A stretch of DNA of 64,000 nt from Methylopila capsulata (GTDB taxonomy: Bacteria > Pseudomonadota > Alphaproteobacteria > Rhizobiales > Methylopilaceae). Within the stretch, counting starts at the first letter, position 1, and every line of letters begins with the position of its first letter. Location: positions 248,001 to 312,000 of the forward strand of contig NZ_JAFBCY010000002.1 in NCBI RefSeq assembly GCF_016907975.1, written 5' to 3'. The notes beneath the pieces were generated by a model, which was given only the letters and a program-made list of their open reading frames with translations, made no database searches and had not been told where the DNA came from. A program made the position numbers and the translations under genes. Positions 47,018-56,418 of this stretch are shown piece after piece.

Positions 47018-47226
47018 CTATAGGCCGAGGGTGTGTTCCGGTCGAGACCCGCTCATGAAGACGCAAGCCGCATGCGCCCGATCGGTCTTGCACCGATAGA
47101 TCCGGGCGCATCGATCAAGGACGGCTTGTCGCTCTGTTCGGCAGGCGCGCGGGGAGCGCCCAGCCGCGTCGCGGCGGCGAACTCAAAAAGCGGCGGCGGA
47201 CATCGCGCCCGGACCGCTCCTGCCCC

Positions 47227-48087
47227 TCAGATCTGACGGCCGTTGAGGTTCGGATCCTGGGTGCTGATCGCGTCGGTGGTCCGCGGTTCGGGCTCCGGGT
47301 GGCCGTCGGCGCGCTCGATCCAGATGCGGATCGGTCCGGGCTCCATGTTGCCAAACGGCGTCGCGAACGCGATTTCGGCCGCGTCACGACCGACGCCGAT
47401 GCGCACGAGCCCGTCGAGCGCCGCTTGGCGCGTGCCGTCGAACAGCCACCAGCGCCCGTCGAGATAGGCTTCGAACACCGCGTGGAAGTCGGACGGCGAG
47501 AGGCCGAAGGCGTAGCAGCTGACGAGCCGCGCGGGAATGCCGAGCGCGCGGCAGAAGGCGATGCCGAGATGGGCGAAGTCGCGGCAGACGCCCGCGCGCT
47601 GCACCAGGATCTCCGTCGCCGTGGTCTCGGAGTCGCTCGAGCCGCGGACGTAGTCGATGTTCTGGTAGATCCAGCTGCAGATCGCGCTGACGCGCATGTG
47701 CCCGCGCGGGAAGTCGCCGAACTCGCGGTAGGCGAAGGCGGCGAGCCGATCGGACGGCACGAACCGGCTCGGCAGCAGATAGGGCAGGATCTCAAGCGGC
47801 AGGTCGCGGATGTCGGTCTCCTGCACCGTCGTCGGATCGGCGCGGTAGACGTCGAGGTCGACCTCGGCCTCGTAGGCCAGCGAGAACTCGCCGGGCGAGG
47901 CCAGCGCTCGGACGTAGCGGTTGCCGATGTCCGGGGCGACGTAGCCAAGCTGCTCGACGTTCGGCGTGAACGACAGCCGGTCGACCAACCCGACGTGGCG
48001 CGGCAGCTGCGCCACCTCGACGTTGAAGATGAACACCGTCTCCTCGACGATCGTGTAGGCGAGCTCGCAGCCGAGCTTGAACTTCAT
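47227..48087 (-). CDS. Transglutaminase-like (cysteine protease-fold) protein
   Basis: A 286-residue cytoplasmic protein. The catalytic triad is visible: Cys in RAGVCRDFAHLGIAFCRALG (about 170), His in SPSDFHAVFEAYLDGRWW (about 208) and Asp in WWLFDGTR (about 223). The N-terminal beta region (KFKLGCELAYTIVEETVFIF) is typical of the bacterial transglutaminase-family proteins. Substrate and reaction (cross-linking or proteolysis) are unknown. It has its own 178-bp upstream gap and appears to be monocistronic. Confidence 0.88.
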   Translation of the reverse strand: MKFKLGCELAYTIVEETVFIFNVEVAQLPRHVGLVDRLSFTPNVEQLGYVAPDIGNRYVRALASPGEFSLAYEAEVDLDVYRADPTTVQETDIRDLPLEILPYLLPSRFVPSDRLAAFAYREFGDFPRGHMRVSAICSWIYQNIDYVRGSSDSETTATEILVQRAGVCRDFAHLGIAFCRALGIPARLVSCYAFGLSPSDFHAVFEAYLDGRWWLFDGTRQAALDGLVRIGVGRDAAEIAFATPFGNMEPGPIRIWIERADGHPEPEPRTTDAISTQDPNLNGRQI

Positions 48088-48265
48088 GGCGGTCTCCGTG
48101 GCCCGGGGCCGGACAAGGCTCCCGGCGGGCGGGAGGATCCCGAGGCGGCGAGAGAGCGCGCGGAACGCGCGAGCGCCCGTGCGGTTCCGAACCTAAGGCT
48201 GCTTTCTCGCTCCGTCGACGCAACAACGCCCTCGGACCCGCCGCGCGGCGCCCCGCGGAAGGGTC

Positions 48266-49759
48266 TCAGCCTTCCCCGAGATAGCGCCGCTTCAGATGCG
48301 CCTTGAACACGCCGGCGTCGAGCGGGCGGCCGGTCGCGCGGGTGAGAAGCTCGTCGGTCTCGTAGAGCGAGCCGTGGGCATGGACATTGGCGCGCAGCCA
48401 CGCCACCAGCGGGCCGAAGTCGCCGCGGCCGATCGCGGGCAGGATGTCGGGGTCGGCCGTGCGCGCGGCGTCGAACAGCTGGGCCGCGGTCATGGCGCCC
48501 AGCGTGTAGGTCGGGAAATAGCCCCAGCCGCCGGACGGCCAGTGGATGTCCTGCAGGCAGCCGACCTTGTCGCTCGGCGGCGTCACGCCGAGCAAAGCCT
48601 TCATGCCGTCGTTCCAGGCGGCCGGCAGGTCGGCCAGCGGCATCTCGTCGGCGATCAGCGCCTTTTCCAGCCGGTAGCGCAGGATGACGTGGGCGGGATA
48701 GGTGACCTCGTCGGCGTCGACCCGGATGAAGCCGCGGCTGACGCGGGTGTAGCGCCGCCACAGCGCGTCCGCCTCCCAGGCGGGGCCGGAGCCGCCGAAG
48801 GTCTCGCGCATCACGGGCGCCGCGAAGGCCACGAACTCCTTGCTGCGGCAAGCCTGCATCTCGATCAGCAGCGACTGGCTCTCGTGCAGGCTCATGCTGC
48901 GGGCCGCGCTCACGGGCTGGCCGAGATAGGCCCGCGGGCGGCCTTGCTCGTAGAGCGCGTGGCCGGTCTCGTGCAGCACGCCCATCAGCGCGCTCGCAAA
49001 ATCCGATTCGTCGTAGCGCGTGGTGATGCGGACGTCATTGTCGGCGCCGCCGCAAAACGGGTGGGTCGAGACGTCGAGCCGCCCGCGCTCGAAGTCGTAG
49101 CCGAGCGCGGCCATCATACGCAGGCCGAGCGCCCGCTGCTTCTCCACCGGGAACGGCCCCTGCGGCGCCTCGTCCTTCGGCCGGCGCGCCTGCGCCGCGA
49201 TAACCTCGTCGGCGAAGCCCGGCAGGAAGGCCGCGAGATCGTCGAACAGCGCGTCGATCTTGGCCGCACGCCCGCCCGGCTCGTAGTCGTTCAGCAGCGC
49301 GTCGTAGTCGCCGAGGCCGAGCGCCTCGCCCTTGGCGCGCGCCGCCTCGCGCTGCAGCCGCAGCACCTCGGCGAGATAGGGCAGCAGGCCGGCGAAATCG
49401 GACTCCTCGCGCGCCTTGCGCCAGCGCATCTCGCAGGCCGAGGTCGCCTTGCTGGAGGCCTCGACGAGGTCCGCCGGAAGCGCGGTGTCCTGGGCGTAGA
49501 CGCGGCCGATCTCGCGCAGGTTCGCCTTCTCCCACGGCCCGAGGCCGTCGTCGTTCGCCGCGGCCTCCAGCCAGTCCCCGACGCGGGGGTCCGTCGCCAT
49601 GCCGTGCCGCAGCACGTCGAGCAGCGCGACGCTGTCCGCCCGCGTCTCCGCGGCGCCCTTGGGCATCACGGCGGCGTTGTCCCAGTGCAGGATGCCGAGG
49701 GCGTTCGACAGCGCGGAGACGCGGCCGAAATGGGCGGAAAGCTCGGAATAGGCGGTCAT
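48266..49759 (-). CDS. Carboxypeptidase M32
   Basis: A 497-residue zinc metallocarboxypeptidase of the Taq/Pfu type. The zinc motif HExxH is in GVLHETGHALYEQG (about 265-278), with the third ligand in the HESQSLLIEMQ helix. DVSTHPFCGGADNDVRITTR is the signature preceding it, and GRPRAYLGQPVS the one after. Length agrees with the family. ATG 49759 gives the usual N-terminus (TAYSELSAHFGRVSALSNAL); the frame is open to 49825. It cleaves C-terminal residues of peptides in the cytoplasm. Confidence 0.93.
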   Translation of the reverse strand: MTAYSELSAHFGRVSALSNALGILHWDNAAVMPKGAAETRADSVALLDVLRHGMATDPRVGDWLEAAANDDGLGPWEKANLREIGRVYAQDTALPADLVEASSKATSACEMRWRKAREESDFAGLLPYLAEVLRLQREAARAKGEALGLGDYDALLNDYEPGGRAAKIDALFDDLAAFLPGFADEVIAAQARRPKDEAPQGPFPVEKQRALGLRMMAALGYDFERGRLDVSTHPFCGGADNDVRITTRYDESDFASALMGVLHETGHALYEQGRPRAYLGQPVSAARSMSLHESQSLLIEMQACRSKEFVAFAAPVMRETFGGSGPAWEADALWRRYTRVSRGFIRVDADEVTYPAHVILRYRLEKALIADEMPLADLPAAWNDGMKALLGVTPPSDKVGCLQDIHWPSGGWGYFPTYTLGAMTAAQLFDAARTADPDILPAIGRGDFGPLVAWLRANVHAHGSLYETDELLTRATGRPLDAGVFKAHLKRRYLGEG

Positions 49760-49889
49760 CGGCGGGAGAACGTCCGGGTTCGCGACGGGAAGCTCATCCA
49801 GAGCAAGCCTCGCCGCCCGGTTCAAGGGGCGCGTGGGGGCGCTGCGGCTTGATGGATCCGCCGCCTCGGGCGCCCGCCGCCGTCCTGAC

Positions 49890-52800
49890 TTACGTGGAGA
49901 GCAGCGGAAGCACCTCCAGCCGCGGGGCCGCGGTCCACAGGATCGCGGCCTTCACCGTCCGCTCGGGCCAGATCTCGGCGAGCAGCTCGGCGTAGGCCGC
50001 GAGCTGCGCGGCGTAGCCGGCGGGGATCGCGCCGGGCGGCGGCGGACGGCGGTCGGTCTTGTAGTCGACGACCAGAATCTCGGCGTCGGTGACGGCGAGG
50101 CGGTCGATGCGGCCGGAGACGGCGCGGCCATCCCTGAGCCGCCCGACAATCGGGACCTCGCCGCGGCCGGCGCCCGAAAACACCGCCGCGAAGGCGGGAT
50201 CGTCGACGATGCGACGCGCCGCCGCCGCGCACTCCGCCTTGAGCGCGTCGTCGAGCCCCGGCGTGCGTCGGCTGAGCCGCGCGGCGGCCTCGGCTCGGCG
50301 CTCGGGCGCCACCTCGGGCAGCGTCTTCAGAAGACGGTGCAGCAGCACGCCGCGGGCGCGGGCAGCCTCCGCGCCCGGGCCGGCGGGCGCGGGTCCCGCG
50401 TCGTCGTCGGCGACGAGCGCCGAGGGCGAGAGCGGCGGGCCCGGCGCTTCCTCGTGGGCGACGGGCGCGAACAGCCAGTCCGGCGTCTCGTCGTCCGCGG
50501 AGGCCTTCTCCTCGGCCTGAGAGGCGCCCACGAACGGGCCGCCGGTTGCGAGACGGTAGAGCGCGCCGCCCTCCGGCTGCTCGATCGTCTCCACCCCCTC
50601 GGCCGCGGCGAGGCCCTCGCGGACCAGATCGTACCAGGCGCCCTCGGGACGCGCCCGCCCCGAGTCGTGGCCGCAGACGATCAGCCGGTCCTTCGCCCGC
50701 GTCATGGCGACATAGAGCAGCCGGCGGTGCTCGGCCTCGGCCTCGGCGCGGACCAGCGCGCGGGCGGAGGAGAGCGCCGGCGGATCGTCCTCCTTGCGCC
50801 CCGCCCAGACCGGGATCTTCGCGGCGCCGTGCCCGGCGCCGGCGCGCGCCACGTCGATCAGCGCGGAGCCGCGGCCCGAGGCCGCGCCGCCGCAGGTGTC
50901 GGCCAACACCACGAGGCCGGCCTCGAGGCCCTTGGCGCCGTGCACCGTCATCACCCGCACCTCGCCCGAGGAGACGTCGAGATCGCGCTTAATCTCCGCG
51001 GGCGCCGCCCGCATCCAGCCGAGGAAGCCGGCGAGCGTCGGAGCGTGGGTGGTCGAGTGGTCCTGCGCGAGGTCGAGGAAGGCGTCGAGGGGATCGTCGA
51101 CCTCGTGGCCGAGCCGGGCGCGGTAGGCCTTGCGGGCGCCGCCGCGGGCGATCAGGTCGGCGTAAAACGCGAACGGCGTGCGGCCCGCGGCGTCGTGGGC
51201 GAGCGCGGCCAGGCGGTCATGCGCCGCCTGCGCCCGCGGCGGCCCGTCGCCAAGCGCGTCCCGCAGCCGCCCCATGCCCCGGCCGGGCGCGATCGCCATC
51301 AGGTCGTCGTCGGTCAGCCCGAACAGCGGGCTCTTCAGCGCGCAGGCGAGCGCGAGGTCGTCGTCCGGCGTGGTCAGAGCGTCGCCGAGCGCCAGGAGGT
51401 CCATGACCGCGATGTGTTCGCCGACGATCAGCCGGTCGGCGCCCGCCACCGGCACGCCTTTGCTCTTCAACGACCGCAGCACCGCCTCGAACAACGCCTT
51501 GCGCTGGCGGACCAGCACCAGGATCTCCCCCGCCGGCGTCTCCCCCGACGCGATCGCCCGCGCGATCTCCTCGGCGATCCGTTCGGCGAGGCGCACCACG
51601 GCGCTCGCCGGTTTCACGGCGTCGAACGGCGCGTCCCAGGCCTCGTCAGCGTGCGCCGCCGGCGCCGCGGCGACCAGCGGCCAAAGTTCGACGGAGCCCG
51701 GCGCGCCCACCCGCGTCGTCGAATGCGCGGTGCCCGCCGCGTCCGACGACAGGCCCTTGCGCGCGTTCTCCAATGCGAACACGGCGTCGACGCCGGCGAG
51801 GACCGCGGGCGTGGAACGAAAACTCTCCTGCAGCCGCACGTCGTCGAAGCGGAGGTCGACGGCCTGATGGCCGCGCGCGTAGGCGCTCCGGACCTCGCCG
51901 AAGATCGCGGGCTCGGCGCCCTGGAACGAGAAGATCGACTGCTTCTCGTCGCCGACCGCGAACACCGTGCGGGTGTCGCCTCCCCGCGCGCCGGCGCCGG
52001 CCAGGAACTCCTCGGTCAGCCGCCGGACGATCTCCCACTGCGCCGGCGCGGTGTCCTGCGCCTCGTCCACCAGCACGTGGTCCAGCCCGCCGTCGAGCTT
52101 GAACAGCACCCAGGCCGACTCCGTGCGCGCCAGCAGGTTGCGGGTCTTCGCGATCAGGTCGTCGTAGTCGAGCAACGCCTCCGCCGACTTGGCGCGGGCG
52201 TATTCGGCGGTGGTGGCGTCGGCGAGCGTGAGCAGCGCGCGGGTGCGGGCGACGATCCGCGCGGCGGCGCGGCGCGGCAGCAGCGCGGCCAGCCGCTCGC
52301 GCTCGCCGTCGAGCATCGTCGCGAGGTTGGGGAAAGCCGCGCGGGTGCCCTTGGTGACGAACCGGTTCGGCGCCCGCGGCTGGCCTGTCGCCGTGAGGAA
52401 CACGGAGAGATAGGCCTCGCGCCGCTCGGTCTCGTCCCCGGCCGCGACCGCCTTCAGGAAGCAGGCCGCCAGATTGCCGTCAGTGGTCGTGCCCTCCGCC
52501 AGCGCGTGGGCGATGGCGGGCCACTCCTCCGCCGGCAGGCCGGCGCCGAGGATCGCGGCCTCCAGCGCCTCGGCGTCCTCATGCGGGGCGAGGTCGAAGG
52601 TCTCTCCGAGCGCCCGCGCCGCGCCGTCGGGTCCGCCGACGGCGGGGTCGTCGAACAGCCGGCGCAGGTCGTCGCGCCCGCCCACGGCCTCGGCCACGGC
52701 GTCGTCGATGGTCTGCGCGGCGACGCGCGGCACGAGGTAGCCAAGAGCCGCGCCGAGCGGTCCCTCCGGATCACGCGCCGCGCGGGCGAGCACCCGGGCG

Positions 52801-53282
52801 CGGGCGCGGGCCATCATCTCGGCCTGGTCGCGCTCGTCGATCTCGGCGAAGCCCGCGGGCACGTTGGCCTCGAACGGGAACTGCCGGAGCAGGCGGCCGC
52901 AGAAGGCGTGGATGGTGTAGATCTTCAGCCCGCCCGGCGTCTCCAGCGCCTGGGCGAACAGCCGGCGGGCGCGGGCGAGATGGGCCCTCGAGGGCTGAGC
53001 GCCCTCGAGTTTCGCGACCTCCGCCGCCAGCGCCTCGTCCGGCATGGTGGCCCAGCCGCGCAGGCGCTCCACCACCCGGTTCTGCATGTTGGCCGCCGCC
53101 GCCTTGGTGAAGGTAAGGCAGAGAATGCGCGAGGGATCGGCCCCGGAGAGCAGCAGCCGGACCACGCGCTGCACCAGCACGTAGGTCTTGCCGGAGCCTG
53201 CGTTGGCCGAGACCCAGGCCGAGGCGTGCGGGTTCGACGCCAGCGCCTGCCGCTCCAGCGTCGCAGCGCTCGGACCGCTCAT
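49890..53282 (-). CDS. addA: Double-strand break repair helicase-nuclease AddA
   Basis: A 1130-residue UvrD-like helicase with a C-terminal nuclease domain. Walker A is ANAGSGKTYVLVQRVVRLL (about 26-44); Walker B is VLVDEAQDTAPAQWEIVRRL; later helicase motifs include GDEKQSIFSFQGAEP, VMTVHGAKGLEAGLVVLADT and LLYVAMTRAKDRL. The nuclease motif near the end is EILVVDYKTDRRPPP. AddAB resects DNA ends and loads RecA at Chi-like sites. ATG 53282 overlaps the addB stop in ATGA; an open frame reaching 53876 runs antisense-phase through addB and was discarded. Confidence 0.96.
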   Translation of the reverse strand: MSGPSAATLERQALASNPHASAWVSANAGSGKTYVLVQRVVRLLLSGADPSRILCLTFTKAAAANMQNRVVERLRGWATMPDEALAAEVAKLEGAQPSRAHLARARRLFAQALETPGGLKIYTIHAFCGRLLRQFPFEANVPAGFAEIDERDQAEMMARARARVLARAARDPEGPLGAALGYLVPRVAAQTIDDAVAEAVGGRDDLRRLFDDPAVGGPDGAARALGETFDLAPHEDAEALEAAILGAGLPAEEWPAIAHALAEGTTTDGNLAACFLKAVAAGDETERREAYLSVFLTATGQPRAPNRFVTKGTRAAFPNLATMLDGERERLAALLPRRAAARIVARTRALLTLADATTAEYARAKSAEALLDYDDLIAKTRNLLARTESAWVLFKLDGGLDHVLVDEAQDTAPAQWEIVRRLTEEFLAGAGARGGDTRTVFAVGDEKQSIFSFQGAEPAIFGEVRSAYARGHQAVDLRFDDVRLQESFRSTPAVLAGVDAVFALENARKGLSSDAAGTAHSTTRVGAPGSVELWPLVAAAPAAHADEAWDAPFDAVKPASAVVRLAERIAEEIARAIASGETPAGEILVLVRQRKALFEAVLRSLKSKGVPVAGADRLIVGEHIAVMDLLALGDALTTPDDDLALACALKSPLFGLTDDDLMAIAPGRGMGRLRDALGDGPPRAQAAHDRLAALAHDAAGRTPFAFYADLIARGGARKAYRARLGHEVDDPLDAFLDLAQDHSTTHAPTLAGFLGWMRAAPAEIKRDLDVSSGEVRVMTVHGAKGLEAGLVVLADTCGGAASGRGSALIDVARAGAGHGAAKIPVWAGRKEDDPPALSSARALVRAEAEAEHRRLLYVAMTRAKDRLIVCGHDSGRARPEGAWYDLVREGLAAAEGVETIEQPEGGALYRLATGGPFVGASQAEEKASADDETPDWLFAPVAHEEAPGPPLSPSALVADDDAGPAPAGPGAEAARARGVLLHRLLKTLPEVAPERRAEAAARLSRRTPGLDDALKAECAAAARRIVDDPAFAAVFSGAGRGEVPIVGRLRDGRAVSGRIDRLAVTDAEILVVDYKTDRRPPPPGAIPAGYAAQLAAYAELLAEIWPERTVKAAILWTAAPRLEVLPLLST

Positions 53283-56200
53283 TCGCCGTCTCCTTCGCCG
53301 TCCGATGCGCCGCCGGTGGCGGACCACTCTTTCACCCGCGCGAGGTGGGCGTAGGGGCCTTCCGGGCGCGACAGGAAGGTGGGGTGAGACAGCGAGCGAT
53401 AGGGCTCGGCCTCGTCCTCGAAGCGATCGACGACCTGCCGGAATCGCGTGAGCGCCTTGGCGGCGACGTCGGCGATCGGCTCGTCCTTGGCGCGCACGTC
53501 GACCACCTCGCCGGCGGGATCGCGCCCGGTGAGACGGATCAGCGCGAGGCCGCTCGGCGTCCCGCCGTCGGGCGCGGCGTCGGCGAAGCCGCCGACGGCG
53601 AGCAGCGCGGCCTCCAGCGGCAGCTGCGGCGCGAAGCCCGCGAGCACCTGCTTCACAGAGGCGGTGCGGCCGGTCTTGTAGTCGAGGATCGCGAAGTCGC
53701 CGTCGTTCAACGCGTCGATGCGGTCGGCGCGGGCGGTGAGCGCGAACTCCCGGCCCATGCGCGTCGTGAAGCGGTGGGCCGCGGTCTGCTCCACCAGCGT
53801 GCGCGCCACGAAGGGGGCGCGCGACCGTTCGAAGCCGAGGAACCAGTCGACGATGCGGGCGTACCGCGGCCACCACAGCAGCCGGGCGTCGTCGCGTTCC
53901 AGCAGGGGCCCGAAGGCGGCCTCGCCAAAGCGCAGCAGCGCCGGCCGGGCGTCGGGGTCAGCGGCCGTCAGGCCGCTGCGGGCGAAGGCCTCCAGGGCGG
54001 CGTGGATGACGTCGCCGAGCTCGCGCGCGCCGGGCTCCGGTCCGACCGGGCCGAGCTCGTCCAGCCGAAGCACGGCGCGGGCGTAGAGCGAATAGGGATC
54101 GCGCAGCCAGGTCTCGACGCCGGTCACGCTGATCTGGAGGGGCCGCAGCGCGAGCGGAGGACGCGGCTCCGGCGGCCGGGGCGCGGGCTCGCGCGGGGCC
54201 TCGTCAAGCTTTTCCGCCAGCCGCGCCAGCCGCGCGCCGCGGGCCTTGGCGGCGGCGTGGGCTATGGGGTCGGCGACCGCGGCGAGCCGCTGCAGCCAGC
54301 GCGAGGGGATGGTCGGCGCGCCGCCGGCTTTCGCCGCCCGCGTCAGCGTCACCTCGCGCGCGCCCAGGCCCTGAACGAAGTCGTGCGCCGAGAGGCCGAT
54401 GCGCCGCTCCGGCGGGGCGAGGCCAAGCTGCGCCCGCAAGGGCCGGTTGATCCAGGCGTCGCTCTGCGGCGTCGGCGGCCAGACGCCCTCGTTGAGGCCG
54501 CCGAGCACCATGTGATCGACGTGCAGCAGCCGAGCCTCCAGCGGCCCGAGAATCCGGAGCCGCGGATGCCTGTCGCGCGGCGGCCGCACGACCCGCCCCG
54601 CCATCAGCGCGACCAGCACGCCGGGGAAAGCCCGCGGCGCGATCGGCTCCGCCTCGAGCGCGGCTTCGCGCAGCTCCTCGAGGAACTGGACGACCGCCTC
54701 GGCGTCGTCGCCCTCTGCCTCGCCCGCGATCTCCGTGTAGGCGCCCGTGAGCGCGGCCGCGAGCCTTTCGAGCGGCGCGGTCGGCGCATCTAGGGCGCTC
54801 GCGAGCGGGCTGAGCGCCGCCTCGAGGCTGTCGACCAGCGCGCGCGCCGCGGCGCGGTCGGGGCCTCCAAATCTCTTCGCCGGACCGTGGCGGCGCTCGC
54901 CCTCCTCCGGCTCCCGCAACGCGCGCCGCAGCGCTTCGAAGCCTCGACCCGGCAGCGCCTCCCGGAAGGCCAGGATGTCGAGCGCGTCGGTCGCGCGGGG
55001 ACCGAGGCCGGGGGCGTCCGCGAGCCGGCAGCGGGGATGGCGCAACAGCGCGAGCAGCGGCGCCGGGCGAGAATCGAAGGCGGCTTCGGCGACCAGCCGC
55101 AGCAGGCCGCCGGCGGGCGTCGCCTTGAGCGCCGCGCCCGCGCTGTCGTCGATCGCGACGCCCCAGCGGGCGAGTTCGGTGGCGACCCGCGCCGCGAGGC
55201 CGCGGTCCGGCGTCACCAGGGCGGCGGTCTTGCCCGGCGTCGCGAGCGTCTCGCGCAGGGCGACCGCGATGGCCGCGGCCTCGCCGCGCGGGTGCGGCGC
55301 GTCCACCAGCGCGACGCCGTCGAGCGACCCGACGACCTCGAACAGGTCGCCCGAACTCGCGCCCCAGGCGTCGGTGGTCTCGGCCGGCCGCAACGCGTCG
55401 CCGGCGAGGCGAGCGCGGGCCGCGAGCGCAGGCGAGGCCGGCGCAAGCTCGCGCACCTCGGCGCGGCTGACGCCCAGCGCCTGCGCGAGGCGCGACAGGC
55501 CCCGTTGCGGGTGGCCGTAGAGACCGGGCGCGTCGCCGTCGCGCAGGGCGGTCCAGGCGGCGTCGTCGAGGCCGTCGCGATCGAAGCCCGGCAGCACGAC
55601 GGCGCCCCGAGGCGCGTGGGCGATCGCCGCGATCAGGCGGCGGGTGGCGGGCGCCGAGCCGGTCGAGCCGGCGGCGATCACCGGCCCGGCCCCGGCGATG
55701 ACCTGCGCCGCCGCCGCGTCGAGCTGCAGCCTGCGGCGCCGGCTGGGATCGAGGCGGCCGACCTGTTCGAGATGCTCGGGCCAGGCCGTCAGCGCCACTT
55801 GCAGGAAGGATTGGGTGATCGCCCAGTAGCGGTCGTGTTCGCCCGGCGCGAGGGCGCCGAGCGCCGCGACGTCGACCTCCTCGGTCTCGATCTGGTCGAT
55901 CAGGGCCTCGAGCTCGGCCGCGAGATGGATCGCCTCCGCCGCCGTGGCCGGGATCAGCGGGCCGTCTTCGTCGCTCAGGCGGAGCATCGAGCGGTCGAGC
56001 GCGCCGGCGAAGCCGAACACCAGCCGGGCGAGCGCCAGTCGCCGCTCCAGCGGGGCCGCGGCCGGCGGCAGCTCGCCGTCGGCTTCCGCCGCGTCCTCCG
56101 CCGCGCCGGCGTCGTCGTCCACGTCGCCGAGCGGGGCGATGCGCGGCAGCAGCGTCGCCCGGCCGTCGAGCTCGGCCAGGAACGCGTCCCTCAGCGCGCG

Positions 56201-56371
56201 GGCGGCGCGGCGGGTGGGCAGGAAGATGGTGGCCTCGGCCAGCGCCAGCGGGTCGCCGCGCGGCGCGAAGTCCGGCACGACCGTCCCGTCGAGAATTCCG
56301 CGCGCGAGCGTCGCCAGGAACGGCGCGCCGGCGGGGATCGTCAAGACGTTGGGGGCGCGGCCCGTGCTCAT
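53279..56371 (-). CDS. addB: Double-strand break repair protein AddB
   Basis: A 1030-residue partner of AddA. The alphaproteobacterial N-terminus is present (NVLTIPAGAPFLATLARGIL), followed by an inactivated helicase core without Walker A, FLPTRRAARALRDAFL, and MVLGGLNEGVWPPTPQSDAW. The C-terminal PD-(D/E)XK nuclease has FAILDYKTGRTASVKQVLAG (about 900-920). It scans for recombination hot spots and cuts the 5'-ended strand. Overlaps addA by 4 bp, so equal production is expected. Confidence 0.95.
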   Translation of the reverse strand: MSTGRAPNVLTIPAGAPFLATLARGILDGTVVPDFAPRGDPLALAEATIFLPTRRAARALRDAFLAELDGRATLLPRIAPLGDVDDDAGAAEDAAEADGELPPAAAPLERRLALARLVFGFAGALDRSMLRLSDEDGPLIPATAAEAIHLAAELEALIDQIETEEVDVAALGALAPGEHDRYWAITQSFLQVALTAWPEHLEQVGRLDPSRRRRLQLDAAAAQVIAGAGPVIAAGSTGSAPATRRLIAAIAHAPRGAVVLPGFDRDGLDDAAWTALRDGDAPGLYGHPQRGLSRLAQALGVSRAEVRELAPASPALAARARLAGDALRPAETTDAWGASSGDLFEVVGSLDGVALVDAPHPRGEAAAIAVALRETLATPGKTAALVTPDRGLAARVATELARWGVAIDDSAGAALKATPAGGLLRLVAEAAFDSRPAPLLALLRHPRCRLADAPGLGPRATDALDILAFREALPGRGFEALRRALREPEEGERRHGPAKRFGGPDRAAARALVDSLEAALSPLASALDAPTAPLERLAAALTGAYTEIAGEAEGDDAEAVVQFLEELREAALEAEPIAPRAFPGVLVALMAGRVVRPPRDRHPRLRILGPLEARLLHVDHMVLGGLNEGVWPPTPQSDAWINRPLRAQLGLAPPERRIGLSAHDFVQGLGAREVTLTRAAKAGGAPTIPSRWLQRLAAVADPIAHAAAKARGARLARLAEKLDEAPREPAPRPPEPRPPLALRPLQISVTGVETWLRDPYSLYARAVLRLDELGPVGPEPGARELGDVIHAALEAFARSGLTAADPDARPALLRFGEAAFGPLLERDDARLLWWPRYARIVDWFLGFERSRAPFVARTLVEQTAAHRFTTRMGREFALTARADRIDALNDGDFAILDYKTGRTASVKQVLAGFAPQLPLEAALLAVGGFADAAPDGGTPSGLALIRLTGRDPAGEVVDVRAKDEPIADVAAKALTRFRQVVDRFEDEAEPYRSLSHPTFLSRPEGPYAHLARVKEWSATGGASDGEGDGE

Positions 56372-56418
56372 GGGTCGGGCGAGCCTAGACCGCCCGCCCG
56401 ATTCGCCTCAAGCGCCGC

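Noticed and set aside
49833-53354. Open frame of over 1100 codons opposite addA
   Set aside because: Shadow of addA, whose helicase and nuclease motifs are unmistakable.
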